In this document: positions 9,285-18,141 of the stretch, one piece after another
How positions within the stretch are numbered: position 1 is the stretch's first letter
How the letters are laid out: every line of letters begins with the position of its first letter
From: Glaciimonas sp.
GTDB taxonomy: Bacteria; Pseudomonadota; Gammaproteobacteria; Burkholderiales; Burkholderiaceae_D
DNA: 64,000 bases
Assembly (NCBI GenBank): GCA_012927585.1
Contig: JABBOY010000003.1
Coordinates: 1-64,000, forward strand
Direction: 5' to 3'
Notes under the pieces: model-generated
Told to the model about the DNA's origin: nothing
The model's database searches: none
What the model saw: the letters and a program-made list of their open reading frames with translations, nothing else
Translations under genes and position numbers: made by a program

Positions 9285-11546
9285 TTAATTTCGTACTACA
9301 GGATCGTTGACTGGCTGGTAGCCGGGAATATTTTGGCGTAGTGCTCCTAGCGGATTGGAGCCTAACTTGGATAGTCCGCTCAACTCCAGTTGGATAAAGA
9401 TGGTCGAATTAGCCGTTAGAGTTGTGGTGGTAATACGTTGCGCCACTAGCCGGAAAATCCAGCAGTCTGCCTTGTATTCCATACCGAACAAGCTATCGAC
9501 GAGCTTGCGATCCGGCAATGAATAACTGACACGCCCGACCGCATAGATCCGATCCGCCAGCGGCCACTGGCCAGAGAGTTTAACCTGTTTTAGCAATTCC
9601 ACGGAACTGCTCTTGCTTACGTAACGATACTCGGCGTTCAAGACTTTCTTCGGTGACGGTAGCCACTGGGCGCCTACATAGGTGCTCGACAAGCTGTTCT
9701 GATTGACGCTGTATTGCACCCCGCTGTCAAGACGCAGCGCGTTAGTCACGCGGCCGCTGGCGGCCAACAGCAGGTCGGAGCGGGTTTCCTGGCTGGCAGA
9801 TGAATTAAGCGTCACACGCGGCACACTGATGTAATAACGCTGCCCCAGCGACAGGCGCAAACGCTCGGTTCCGTTCGGATCCAGATAGCGTGACGTCAGC
9901 GCCGCAGTAATCTGATTGGCGTCGCTAATGCGATCCGAGCCCGAATAGCGGTTCTCGCTGAAGAGTTGCGGATAATTGAAGGTTGCCTCAGCACTGTCGA
10001 AATTCGGATACAGGCTTTGATCACGGAAAGGCGTATACACGTAAAACAGGCGCGGCTCCAGCGTTTGCGTGGCTTCCCGCCCGAAAAACGTGGCATCGCG
10101 TTCAAACATCAAACCGCTATCGAGCGAAAAGGTCGGCAGCGCACGCGTTAGCGTCGACGGCGCCGCTGATGGCAAGCTGCCCGTCGGCGCATCGAGTTGA
10201 TAACTGGTGGCGTGCAGCGATAATTTGGGGGTGACGAAGTAGCCGGGCCGTATGATCGGATAACTGATTTGGGGATTGATGACCAGACGGTCGCCGCGTT
10301 GTCTTTCATTCGCTATTCGTTTAACCAATTCTTCGTCCGGCAGGTAAAAGCGCGTAAATTCCGAATCGAATGCCCAGTCGAATCCCTGCACATCTTGACG
10401 TCCTGAATGAAAATTGAGTTGCGGCAAACGGCCGAACGGCAGTGCGAGCGGTAGCAATGGGTCTTGCAGCAACTGGTAGCTGGTTACCCGGGCAGACGCA
10501 TTCCAGTACGCGCCGGAATAATTTGTATACACATCGCGTGGCAGCAGGCGCTGCGAACTGGCGGTGATGGTTTGCGCAAAATCGCTCGGATAATTGTCGT
10601 CTGAGGCCCGGTTCAGGTTCCACCCGAATGACAGGCTGGGAGTCAGCGTCTGATTGTGAACCGAAGCCAGCGAATAGCGGTTGCTGTTGGTTTGCTGATC
10701 GTTCGGCAACACTTCGATTCTGGTTTGGCCGCCATAGCTCTGCCCCAGATAACGGCCTTCGACGCCCAGTTGCAAGCCGCGCCGACTGATGATTTTAGGA
10801 AACAACGTCAAATCGCGGTTGGGCGCGAGATTGAAATAATACGGCAGCTCCAGTTCCAATCCTCCTTTGGAGGTAGCGCCTATGGTCGGCGGCAATACGC
10901 CCGACTTGCGCGCATCCGAAAGCGGAAACGACATCAAAGGCAGACCCATGATCGGCACGCCTTTGAAATACACCACCGCTTTCGAAGCGGTGCCGACATC
11001 GCGCCCGGTGTCCAGACGCAAGGTGTCTGCCTCCAGGTACCAGTCGGGGTCAGGGCCTTCGCAGGTGCTGTAAGTGCCCTGCCGGACCACTGCGCGCTCG
11101 TGGTTTTCAAAATCGATGCGCTGCGCGTTGCCCTGCGCATTATTCATCTCCAGCCGGTATGCAGGGTGGGTTACATAGCCTGCCCCCGAACTCATGTTGA
11201 GTTTTAACTGTTCGCCCTGATACAAATCGCCGAAACGCTTGATCCATACATTGCCCGAAGCCGTGACTTCATCCTCGATTTGCAGGTACAGTGCGTGATC
11301 GGCCTTAATGGCGGTCTGACCGCGCCTGATTTCAACTGCGCGGTCAAGCTGCAACTCGCGGTCGGGCCGCCCGGTCATGGTCTCGGCGCTGATCTCGGAC
11401 GGCTGGCTTTCTTCAATCGCCCGGCTGCGGGTCGGATTGGGCAAGCCCTGCGCGTACGCCAGCACGGGCAGATACGCCAGCGCAATAGCCGCTGCCAGCA
11501 TGCTGAACCGATATTGCGGTTGTTGCGTTGCGGTATGCCAACTCAT
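9285..11546 (-). CDS. lptD: LPS-assembly outer-membrane protein LptD
   Basis: LptD is the outer-membrane beta-barrel that, with LptE, inserts lipopolysaccharide into the outer leaflet. From the ATG at 11546 it has 753 residues: signal peptide ending near VLAYAQG, a periplasmic LptA-like jellyroll (about 40-170), and a long C-terminal barrel. Only two cysteines are evident, in YSTCEGPDPDW and KADCWIF, enough for one inter-domain disulfide rather than the two pairs of E. coli. An ATG at 11633 is in frame but would place the start within 11 bp of the divergent amgK start and upstream of a good -10 box, so I prefer 11546. Confidence 0.94.
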   Translation of the reverse strand: MSWHTATQQPQYRFSMLAAAIALAYLPVLAYAQGLPNPTRSRAIEESQPSEISAETMTGRPDRELQLDRAVEIRRGQTAIKADHALYLQIEDEVTASGNVWIKRFGDLYQGEQLKLNMSSGAGYVTHPAYRLEMNNAQGNAQRIDFENHERAVVRQGTYSTCEGPDPDWYLEADTLRLDTGRDVGTASKAVVYFKGVPIMGLPLMSFPLSDARKSGVLPPTIGATSKGGLELELPYYFNLAPNRDLTLFPKIISRRGLQLGVEGRYLGQSYGGQTRIEVLPNDQQTNSNRYSLASVHNQTLTPSLSFGWNLNRASDDNYPSDFAQTITASSQRLLPRDVYTNYSGAYWNASARVTSYQLLQDPLLPLALPFGRLPQLNFHSGRQDVQGFDWAFDSEFTRFYLPDEELVKRIANERQRGDRLVINPQISYPIIRPGYFVTPKLSLHATSYQLDAPTGSLPSAAPSTLTRALPTFSLDSGLMFERDATFFGREATQTLEPRLFYVYTPFRDQSLYPNFDSAEATFNYPQLFSENRYSGSDRISDANQITAALTSRYLDPNGTERLRLSLGQRYYISVPRVTLNSSASQETRSDLLLAASGRVTNALRLDSGVQYSVNQNSLSSTYVGAQWLPSPKKVLNAEYRYVSKSSSVELLKQVKLSGQWPLADRIYAVGRVSYSLPDRKLVDSLFGMEYKADCWIFRLVAQRITTTTLTANSTIFIQLELSGLSKLGSNPLGALRQNIPGYQPVNDPVVRN

Positions 11547-11598
11547 GAGCGAAAGGGGTGAATAACCATGGCAGGCGATTTTTTGAATTGAATCCCTT

Positions 11599-11604
11599 AT
11601 TATA
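11599..11604 (-). promoter_or_regulatory. Candidate -10 box for lptD
   Basis: The minus strand reads TATAAT here, a perfect -10 hexamer about 53 bp upstream of the chosen lptD start. A TTGATG upstream is only 14 bp away, so the -35 match is poor. The box supports translation starting at 11546 rather than 11633. Confidence 0.4.
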
Positions 11605-11644
11605 TGGGAACTCACCACCATCAACCGATTCACCGGACTGCTTC

Positions 11645-12718
11645 ATGTCATTACATACAACCTTATCTACCGCCTCAAGTGCAACCTTAGCTGCAACCTT
11701 AAACTCCCCATCCGATCTGCGCTTTGTCCAGTTAAACGAATGGCTGGCTACGCTCACCGCGACACCAACCCTGCCGAAAACGCTGCGCCCAGCCTCCAGC
11801 GACGCCAGTTTCCGGCGATATTTCCGGGTCGACACACCCGATGGCGGTACTGCTATCGTGATGGATGCACCGCCGCCGCATGAAGATGTGCGGCCTTTCA
11901 TCCATGTAGCTGACGTATTTGCGCAAACCGGCGTGACGGTTCCGCAGGTGCTGGCAGCCGACCCCGAACGCGGTTTTTTGCTGCTGTCGGACTTGGGCGA
12001 AACCACCTATTTACAGCAAATCAATAACGACAACGCCCATGCGCTGTATCAGGACGCGACCGATGCACTGATCCAGTTGCAAAGCCAAAGTCAGCCGGGG
12101 CTGTTGCCAGAATACGACCGTGCGCTGCTGTTGCGCGAGCTGATGCTGTTTCCCGAGTGGTATCTGGGGCGGCACCTGAACGCTACCCTGACGGAAGCGC
12201 AACAAGCTGATTTGAACTTGGTGTTCGAAGCGCTGTTGGCCAATAATCTGGCCCAGCCGCAAGTATTCGTGCATCGCGATTACCACTCGCGCAACCTGAT
12301 GGTTTTACCGCAGGGAAACCCTGGCATTCTCGACTTTCAGGATGCGGTATACGGCCCGCTGACCTACGATCTGGTGTCGCTGCTGCGCGACGCCTATATC
12401 GAATGGGATGAGGAAATGGTGCTGGACTGGGCCATTCGCTATTGGGAAAAAGCCCGGCGCGCCGGCTTGCCTGTCAATCCCGACATCGACCTCTTTTATC
12501 GCGATTTTGAATTCATGGGCTTGCAGCGCCACCTGAAAGTGCTCGGCATATTTGCCCGCCTGAATTATCGCGACGGCAAGGACGTTTACCTGAAGGATAT
12601 TCCACTGGTGCTGGAGTATGTTTTCAAAACTGCACGCCGCTACCGCGAACTGGCACCGCTGGTGCGCTTGCTCAATGCACTGGAAGAGCAAAAGCCGCAA
12701 GTTGGATATACTTTTTAA
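11645..12718 (+). CDS. amgK: N-acetylmuramate/N-acetylglucosamine 1-kinase
   Basis: A 357-residue protein of the aminoglycoside-phosphotransferase fold. Kinase motifs are HRDYHSRN (catalytic Asp and Asn) and DFQDAVYGP (metal-binding Asp). The next gene encodes MurU, and the pair is the AmgK-MurU cell-wall recycling route known from Pseudomonas putida and Neisseria: MurNAc is phosphorylated at C1 and converted directly to UDP-MurNAc, bypassing the fosfomycin-sensitive MurA step. It is divergent from lptD, as in many betaproteobacteria. An in-frame start 29 codons upstream exists, but those codons show no family character. Confidence 0.9.
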   Translation: MSLHTTLSTASSATLAATLNSPSDLRFVQLNEWLATLTATPTLPKTLRPASSDASFRRYFRVDTPDGGTAIVMDAPPPHEDVRPFIHVADVFAQTGVTVPQVLAADPERGFLLLSDLGETTYLQQINNDNAHALYQDATDALIQLQSQSQPGLLPEYDRALLLRELMLFPEWYLGRHLNATLTEAQQADLNLVFEALLANNLAQPQVFVHRDYHSRNLMVLPQGNPGILDFQDAVYGPLTYDLVSLLRDAYIEWDEEMVLDWAIRYWEKARRAGLPVNPDIDLFYRDFEFMGLQRHLKVLGIFARLNYRDGKDVYLKDIPLVLEYVFKTARRYRELAPLVRLLNALEEQKPQVGYTF

Positions 12719-12725
12719 CTGCCTT

Positions 12726-12786
12726 GAGTATAGGCAAAAATAAGGCACTTTCCGCATATCTTTAGTACGATAAAAAATAATACTCC
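12726..12786. repeat. TTCCGCAT intergenic repeat, copy B
   Basis: The unit runs from GAGTATAGGC to AATACTCC, with the core GGCACTTTCCGCATAT at 12744-12759. It begins eight bases after the amgK stop codon. The right half of the hairpin is degenerate (AGTACGA instead of ATGCGGAA). Twenty-eight bases further on, a copy of the GC-rich palindrome family begins, so two repeat families are stacked in one gap. Confidence 0.7.
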
Positions 12787-12814
12787 ATCAATTATAAGAT
12801 TTTCGCAATATTAG

Positions 12815-12868
12815 GTAGTGTAGTTCTCCGTGCCTTCGGCGCGCTGCAGGCACGGCGGCCTGCACTAC
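12815..12868. repeat. GC-rich palindrome, family 2, copy 1
   Basis: A 54-bp imperfect palindrome with arms starting GTAGTG and ending CACTAC and the interior TCCGTGCC/GGCACGGCGG. It is related to the copies at 19373 and 59922. On its left it carries the flank GCAATATTAG that is also seen beside the other copies. It sits between amgK and murU and could form a strong RNA hairpin in a shared transcript. Confidence 0.7.
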
Positions 12869-12921
12869 TGAAAAACAGCACTATTTTGCGCAAGTTCCCA
12901 CTACTCATTAATGAAATTACC

Positions 12922-13629
12922 ATGAAAGCAATGATTTTTGCCGCCGGGCGCGGCGAACGCATGCGCCCTTTAACCGATACCTGCCCCAAGCCGCTGCTGA
13001 AAGTGCGCGGTCGCCCGCTGATTGTCTGGCACATTCAGAACCTGGTGCGCGCCGGCATTACCGAGATTGTCATCAACCATGCACATCTGGGCCGGATGAT
13101 TGAAGAAACACTGGGCGATGGCGCTAAATTCGGCGCCGACATTGTCTATTCGGCGGAAGACACCGCGCTGGAAACCGCCGGCGGCGTGGCACATGCCCGG
13201 CATTTTCTGGGCGATGCACCGTTCGTGGCACTTGCCGCCGACATTTTTTGTCCCCACTTCGACTTTGCGCAAGTCAAAGACACGCTGGCAGAGGCCGACA
13301 TGTGGGGCCGGCCTTATCCAGCCGACCGGCGCGACGTTGCGTGGCTGTATCTGGTGAAAAATCCGGCGCATCACCTGCAAGGCGACTTCGCACTGAACCT
13401 GTATTCTGTTGTCAACGAAGGTACGCCGCGCTACACCTTCTCCGGCATCGGCGTCTACCGCCCCGAAATGTTCGATGCCATCGGGGCTGACGCTGCTGCC
13501 AAATTAGCTCCTCTGCTGCGCGAATATGCAGCGCGTGGCCAAGTCGGCGGAGAGGTATACCGTGGCGACTGGGCCGACGTTGGCAACCCGGAACGGCTGG
13601 CGCAATTGAACGCGCGGCAGGGTGGATGA
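12922..13629 (+). CDS. murU: N-acetylmuramate-1-phosphate uridylyltransferase
   Basis: A 235-residue nucleotidyltransferase that would transfer UMP from UTP to MurNAc-1-phosphate, giving UDP-MurNAc in the AmgK-MurU recycling route. The N-terminal nucleotide-binding signature AAGRGERMRPLTD is followed by PKPLLKV. The ATG at 12922 puts the signature at the usual distance from the start; the upstream in-frame start at 12886 would add 12 unrelated residues. It could alternatively be called a mannose-1-phosphate guanylyltransferase homologue from sequence alone; the adjoining amgK gene decides the call. Confidence 0.88.
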   Translation: MKAMIFAAGRGERMRPLTDTCPKPLLKVRGRPLIVWHIQNLVRAGITEIVINHAHLGRMIEETLGDGAKFGADIVYSAEDTALETAGGVAHARHFLGDAPFVALAADIFCPHFDFAQVKDTLAEADMWGRPYPADRRDVAWLYLVKNPAHHLQGDFALNLYSVVNEGTPRYTFSGIGVYRPEMFDAIGADAAAKLAPLLREYAARGQVGGEVYRGDWADVGNPERLAQLNARQGG

Positions 13630-13676
13630 AACCCATCCTGCATGGCTTACACGATCATAATTAAAGGACGCATCTC

Positions 13677-15026
13677 ATGAAGTCATATACAAACCGGCGC
13701 GCTAGTCTGATCCAACAGATGCTGACCAAAGGCGGCGGCGTCGCCATCATCCCGACCGCACCGGAAGTGATGCGCAACAGCGACGCCGATTATCCGTACC
13801 GGCACGACAGCTATTTCTATTATCTGAGCGGCTTTACCGAACCGGAAGCCGTAATCGTGCTGGTCGCGATTCAGGGCAAGCAGCCGCAAACCATTCTGTT
13901 TTGCCGCGAAAAAAACCTGGAACGCGAAATCTGGGACGGCTACCGACACGGCCCGGAAGCTGCGCGCACCGAGTTCGGCTTCGATGCCGCGCATCCGATT
14001 GCAGCGCTCGACAGTGAGATGAGCCGGCTGCTGGCAGACGCGCCAGCGCTGTTTTATGCGCTTGGCAGCGACCCCAAACTGGATGCGCAAGTGCAAGGCT
14101 GGCTGGCAAGCGTGCGCGTCCAGTCGCGCGCCGGCGTAACCGCTCCCGCCAGCGCCCACGACGTGCACTGCTTGCTGAATGAAATGCGCCTGTTCAAGGA
14201 TGCCGGCGAAGTCGGTTTGATGCGCCGCGCTGCCGAAATTTCATCGCAAGCGCACCGCCGCGCAATGCAAACATCCCGTCCCGGCCTGCGCGAATATCAA
14301 CTGGAAGCCGAACTCCTGCACGAATTCCGCCGCCAAGGTTCGCAAGCGCCAGCCTACGGCTCCATTGTGGCGACCGGCGCCAACGCTTGCGTGCTGCATT
14401 ACCGCGCCAGCGACGCCACACTGAAAGACGGCGACTTGGTATTGATCGACGCCGGCTGCGAACTCGATAGTTACGCCTCCGACATCACCCGCACCTTTCC
14501 AGTCAACGGAATTTTCTCTGGCCCGCAAAAAGCCTTGTACGAAATCGTGCTGGCATCGCAAGCCGCCGCCATTGCCGAAACCCGCCCGGGGCGGAGTTTC
14601 ATCGACGGCCACGACGCGGCGGTACGGGTGCTGGCGCAAGGCATGTTAGACACCGGCTTGCTGGATTTTAATAAAGTCGGCACGCTCGACGACGTAATCG
14701 CCAAGGGTGAGTACCGCCAGTTTTACATGCACCGCACCGGCCACTGGCTGGGCATGGATGTGCATGACGTGGGCGAATACCGCGCCAAAGCAGAAGCCAC
14801 CGCCGCAGACCAGGAAAAACCGTGGCGCATCTTGCAGCCCGGCATGGTGACCACGGTCGAGCCCGGCATCTATGTGCGGCCGACGGACGGCGTGCCGACG
14901 GAATTCTGGAATATTGGCATCCGCATCGAGGACGATGCGCTGGTGACGGCAACCGGTTGCGACATCCTCAGTAAAGACGCACCGAAAACGGTGACCGAGA
15001 TAGAAGCTGTGATGCGACAGCATTAG
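13677..15026 (+). CDS. pepP: Xaa-Pro aminopeptidase (aminopeptidase P)
   Basis: A cytosolic metallopeptidase that removes N-terminal residues preceding proline. The 449 residues have an AMP_N/creatinase N-terminal domain (about 1-170) and an M24 pita-bread domain. The dinuclear-metal ligands are visible in IDAGCELDSYASDITRTF (two Asp), HRTGHWLGMDVHD (His), TTVEPGIYV (Glu) and GIRIEDDALV (Glu). The next gene is a UbiH-type hydroxylase two bases downstream. The same pepP-ubiH pairing is known from E. coli. Confidence 0.95.
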   Translation: MKSYTNRRASLIQQMLTKGGGVAIIPTAPEVMRNSDADYPYRHDSYFYYLSGFTEPEAVIVLVAIQGKQPQTILFCREKNLEREIWDGYRHGPEAARTEFGFDAAHPIAALDSEMSRLLADAPALFYALGSDPKLDAQVQGWLASVRVQSRAGVTAPASAHDVHCLLNEMRLFKDAGEVGLMRRAAEISSQAHRRAMQTSRPGLREYQLEAELLHEFRRQGSQAPAYGSIVATGANACVLHYRASDATLKDGDLVLIDAGCELDSYASDITRTFPVNGIFSGPQKALYEIVLASQAAAIAETRPGRSFIDGHDAAVRVLAQGMLDTGLLDFNKVGTLDDVIAKGEYRQFYMHRTGHWLGMDVHDVGEYRAKAEATAADQEKPWRILQPGMVTTVEPGIYVRPTDGVPTEFWNIGIRIEDDALVTATGCDILSKDAPKTVTEIEAVMRQH

Positions 15027-15028
15027 CC

Positions 15029-16180
15029 ATGACAATGGCGACTGATTTCGATATTGCCATTTGCGGTGCGGGGCCGGTCGGTCTGACGCTAGCGGTGCAT
15101 CTGGTCAAACACGGCGTGGCAGCGGCGCGCATCGCCTTGATCGATGCCAAGACGGTTGAACAGGCCGTCCACGATCCACGATCCATCGCGCTGTCTTACG
15201 GCAGCCGGCAAACCCTGGAACGGGCCGATGCCTGGCCGATTGCCGCTACCGCAATCGAGCAAATCCATGTCTCGCGTCGCGCTCATTTCGGCCGCGCCCT
15301 GATCGATTGCGCCGAATACCGCTTGCCGGCGCTCGGATATGTCACGCGCTACGGCGCGATTGTGGCGGCGCTGCATACCAGCGCCGAGCAGGCCGGCATT
15401 CGGATGTTGCGACCAGCGCATTTGAGCGCATTGTCTGAGCAGGATGATGGTGTCACGCTGCAACTGGAAGATGCCGACGGCACCCATGCGACCCATGCGC
15501 AACTGGTGGCGCAGGCCGAGGGCGGCGTGTTCTCCGAGCAAACGGTGAAATCGCTGCATCGCGATTACGACCAAGTCGGACTGATTGCCCACATCACCTG
15601 CAGCGCGCCGATTGCGCAACGGGCGTTCGAACGCTTCACTGCGGAAGGCCCGTTGGCGCTGTTGCCGCAAGACGACGGTTATGCGCTGGTCTGGTGCTGC
15701 CGCCCTGCCAGCGCCGAAATGTTGCTGCAACTGGACGACACAGCATTCCTGGCGGCGCTGCAACAAGCGTTCGGCAACCGTCTGGGCACGTTTCGCAGCA
15801 GCAGCGCGCGTCTGGCGTATCCGCTGGGGCTGAATGCACAACCGGCCCAAACCCCGCGCACCGTCACCATCGGCAATGCCGCCCAAACCCTGCATCCGGT
15901 GGCCGGACAGGGGCTTAACCTCGGCTTGCGCGACGCCGCTGTGTTGGCGCGACTGTTGTCCAAACAGCCGCTGCCAATCGGTCTGGCCGAGTTCCAGTCG
16001 ATCCGTCAAGCCGACCGCCGCACGACCATTCGCCTGACCGATACGCTGGCACGCATCTTCGCCAGCAGCGCCGATGGTACGCAGTCGCAGGCGCTACTTG
16101 GACTGTCGCTAGGACTGGTCGATGCCTGCAAGCCGGTCAAACGCCTGCTGGCGCAACAGATGCTGTTTGGTTGGCGGTAG
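15029..16180 (+). CDS. UbiH/UbiF/VisC-family FAD-dependent hydroxylase
   Basis: A 383-residue class-A flavoprotein monooxygenase. The FAD dinucleotide fold is marked by ICGAGPVGLTLA near residue 10, and the second FAD motif by NAAQTLHPVAGQGLNLGLRD, where the usual GDAAH is replaced by GNAAQT. Family members hydroxylate the aromatic ring during ubiquinone synthesis at the inner membrane. Its place directly after pepP matches E. coli ubiH, but UbiH, UbiF and UbiI cannot be told apart here, so no symbol is given. The two-base gap to pepP implies co-transcription. Confidence 0.88.
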   Translation: MTMATDFDIAICGAGPVGLTLAVHLVKHGVAAARIALIDAKTVEQAVHDPRSIALSYGSRQTLERADAWPIAATAIEQIHVSRRAHFGRALIDCAEYRLPALGYVTRYGAIVAALHTSAEQAGIRMLRPAHLSALSEQDDGVTLQLEDADGTHATHAQLVAQAEGGVFSEQTVKSLHRDYDQVGLIAHITCSAPIAQRAFERFTAEGPLALLPQDDGYALVWCCRPASAEMLLQLDDTAFLAALQQAFGNRLGTFRSSSARLAYPLGLNAQPAQTPRTVTIGNAAQTLHPVAGQGLNLGLRDAAVLARLLSKQPLPIGLAEFQSIRQADRRTTIRLTDTLARIFASSADGTQSQALLGLSLGLVDACKPVKRLLAQQMLFGWR

Positions 16181-16189
16181 GAAGAATTG

Positions 16190-16271
16190 GTAGGTCGGGT
16201 TAGCGCAGCGTAACCCGACGTTCTCGGCCGCAAATGTCGGGTTACGCGATGAAGCCGCTAACCCGACCTAC
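16190..16271. repeat. TAGGTCGGGTTAGCG-type palindromic repeat
   Basis: An 82-bp interrupted palindrome that begins GTAGGTCGGGTTAGCG and ends CGCTAACCCGACCTAC, with a second inner pair CGTAACCCGAC/GTCGGGTTACG. Repeats with this TAGGTCGGGTTAGCG word are scattered through many proteobacterial genomes. It sits between the convergent UbiH-type gene and pntB, immediately before a terminator. Confidence 0.85.
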
Positions 16272-16314
16272 AAAAAAACCGCATCGGAGTTTGCATCCCG
16301 ATGCGGCTTTTTTT
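16272..16314. terminator. Bidirectional rho-independent terminator
   Basis: A 9-bp stem CCGCATCGG/CCGATGCGG (16279-16287 and 16298-16306) is flanked by A7 on the left and T7 on the right. It can terminate both the plus-strand UbiH-type gene and the minus-strand pntB, whose stop codons face each other here. Confidence 0.9.
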
Positions 16315-16354
16315 AAACTTTCGCCAACGCCGCTACTGGCGGCACAGACATAAT

Positions 16355-17806
16355 TTACTCGATAGCTTTAGTCATATCCTCGATGACCTTCTTGGCGTCG
16401 CCAAACACCATCATGGTTTTATCCATGTAGAACAATTCATTGTCCAGCCCGGCATAGCCGGAAGCCATTGAACGCTTGTTGACGATCACGGTTTTGGCTT
16501 TATAGACTTCCAGAATCGGCATGCCGGCAATCGACGATTTCGGATCTTTCGCGGCCGGATTGACCACGTCATTGGCGCCCAGCACCAGAACCACATCGGT
16601 CTGGCTGAATTCGCCGTTGATATCGTCCATCTCGAACACCTGGTCATACGGCACTTCGGCTTCAGCCAGCAACACGTTCATGTGACCCGGCATGCGGCCG
16701 GCCACCGGATGGATTGCGAACTTCACCGTGACGCCTTTTTCCGTCAGCTTTTGCGCCAATTCCATCAGCGCATGTTGCGCCCGTGCTACCGCCAGGCCAT
16801 AACCTGGAACGATGACGACGGTTTCGGCATTGCCCATCAGGAAGGCTGCATCGTCAGCCGAGCCGGACTTCACCGGACGCTGCGCCTGCGCCCCGCCGGG
16901 TGTCGCAACGGCAGCGTCGCCGCCGAAGCCGCCCAAAATCACATTGAAGAAAGAACGGTTCATTGCCTTGCACATGATGTAGGACAGAATCGCACCGGAA
17001 GAACCCACCAACGAACCGGCAATAATCAGCATCGGATTATTCAGCGAAAAACCGATCCCGGCCGCCGCCCAGCCGGAATAGCTGTTGAGCATCGACACCA
17101 CCACCGGCATGTCGGCGCCGCCGATCGGAATGATGATCAACACACCGAGCGCAAACGCAATCGCCGTCATCAGGATGAACGGCAGCCAGGCCGGCGCATC
17201 GCCCGGAGCGAAGCAGAAAATCAATCCCAATCCGAGCATCGCAATGGCGAGTATCAGGTTCACGAAATGCTGGCCCTTGAAGCTGACCGGCGCGCCCTGA
17301 AACAAACGAAACTTGTATTTCCCCGACAATTTACCGAAAGCGATGATCGAACCCGAAAAGGTGATGGCGCCGACGAAGGTGCCGATAAACAACTCCAGAC
17401 GATTGCCGAACGGAATCGCAACCGCATGACCGGCGACAATACTGAAAGCCCACGGTTCCGATACTGCTGCCACGGCGATGCAGACTGCGGCCAAGCCGAT
17501 CAGCGAATGCATCGCAGCGACCAATTCCGGCATCCGGGTCATTTCGACCCGTTTAGCCAGGATGGTACCGATACTGCCGCCAACCACTACGCCCAGTAAC
17601 ACCAAGCCATAACCCATGCCGGTGCCGGATGCTTCGCTTTTAAGCTTGATGATCAGCGCAATCGTGGTTACCACCGCAATCGCCATGCCGATCATGCCGA
17701 ACGCGTTGCCGCGGCGGGCAGAGGATGGATGCGATAAGCCCTTGAGTGCCTGAATAAAGCAAACCGATGCAATCAGATACAGCATCGTTACGAGATTCAT
17801 GCTCAT
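16355..17806 (-). CDS. pntB: NAD(P) transhydrogenase subunit beta
   Basis: The 483-residue beta subunit of the proton-translocating transhydrogenase in the inner membrane, which drives NADPH formation with the proton gradient. About nine membrane segments occupy the first 260 residues, followed by the soluble NADP(H)-binding domain III, marked by VIVPGYGLAVARAQ. The start codon overlaps the stop of the preceding gene by one base (TAATG), so the two are translationally coupled. The enzyme is split into three subunits here. Confidence 0.96.
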   Translation of the reverse strand: MSMNLVTMLYLIASVCFIQALKGLSHPSSARRGNAFGMIGMAIAVVTTIALIIKLKSEASGTGMGYGLVLLGVVVGGSIGTILAKRVEMTRMPELVAAMHSLIGLAAVCIAVAAVSEPWAFSIVAGHAVAIPFGNRLELFIGTFVGAITFSGSIIAFGKLSGKYKFRLFQGAPVSFKGQHFVNLILAIAMLGLGLIFCFAPGDAPAWLPFILMTAIAFALGVLIIIPIGGADMPVVVSMLNSYSGWAAAGIGFSLNNPMLIIAGSLVGSSGAILSYIMCKAMNRSFFNVILGGFGGDAAVATPGGAQAQRPVKSGSADDAAFLMGNAETVVIVPGYGLAVARAQHALMELAQKLTEKGVTVKFAIHPVAGRMPGHMNVLLAEAEVPYDQVFEMDDINGEFSQTDVVLVLGANDVVNPAAKDPKSSIAGMPILEVYKAKTVIVNKRSMASGYAGLDNELFYMDKTMMVFGDAKKVIEDMTKAIE

Positions 17807-18129
17807 TATTTGGCCTCCGTTGTGCTGTCCTGGCGTGCTTTAGGTTCTTTTTTCTTGAACATTTCCAGCATGCGCTGGGTCACCAGAAAGCCGCCGAATA
17901 CGTTCACCGCAGCCAAAGCTACGGCCAGCGTACCCATGACCTGGCCAACCAGGCCCTCAGTGAGGCCGGCAGCTAGCATGGCGCCCACGATGATGATGGC
18001 GGAAATGGCGTTGGTGACCGCCATCAGCGGCGTATGCAATGCCGGCGTGACGGTCCAGACCACGTGATAACCGACGTAAATGGCCAGTACAAAGATGATG
18101 AGATTGGTTACGGTGTGACTGATTTCCAT
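17806..18129 (-). CDS. pntAB: NAD(P) transhydrogenase subunit alpha, membrane part
   Basis: A 107-residue protein with three predicted membrane segments, matching the C-terminal membrane region of the single E. coli PntA. Splitting of alpha into a soluble and a membrane polypeptide is common outside the enterics. It lies 12 bp downstream of the soluble alpha part and overlaps pntB by one base, in the order expected for a split pnt operon. Confidence 0.93.
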   Translation of the reverse strand: MEISHTVTNLIIFVLAIYVGYHVVWTVTPALHTPLMAVTNAISAIIIVGAMLAAGLTEGLVGQVMGTLAVALAAVNVFGGFLVTQRMLEMFKKKEPKARQDSTTEAK

Positions 18130-18141
18130 GCTGTCTCCTGA

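Noticed and set aside
16682-17599. Long plus-strand frame opposite pntB (305 codons)
   Set aside because: The translation is His/Arg/Asp-rich without any motif, and the opposite strand is unmistakable pntB.
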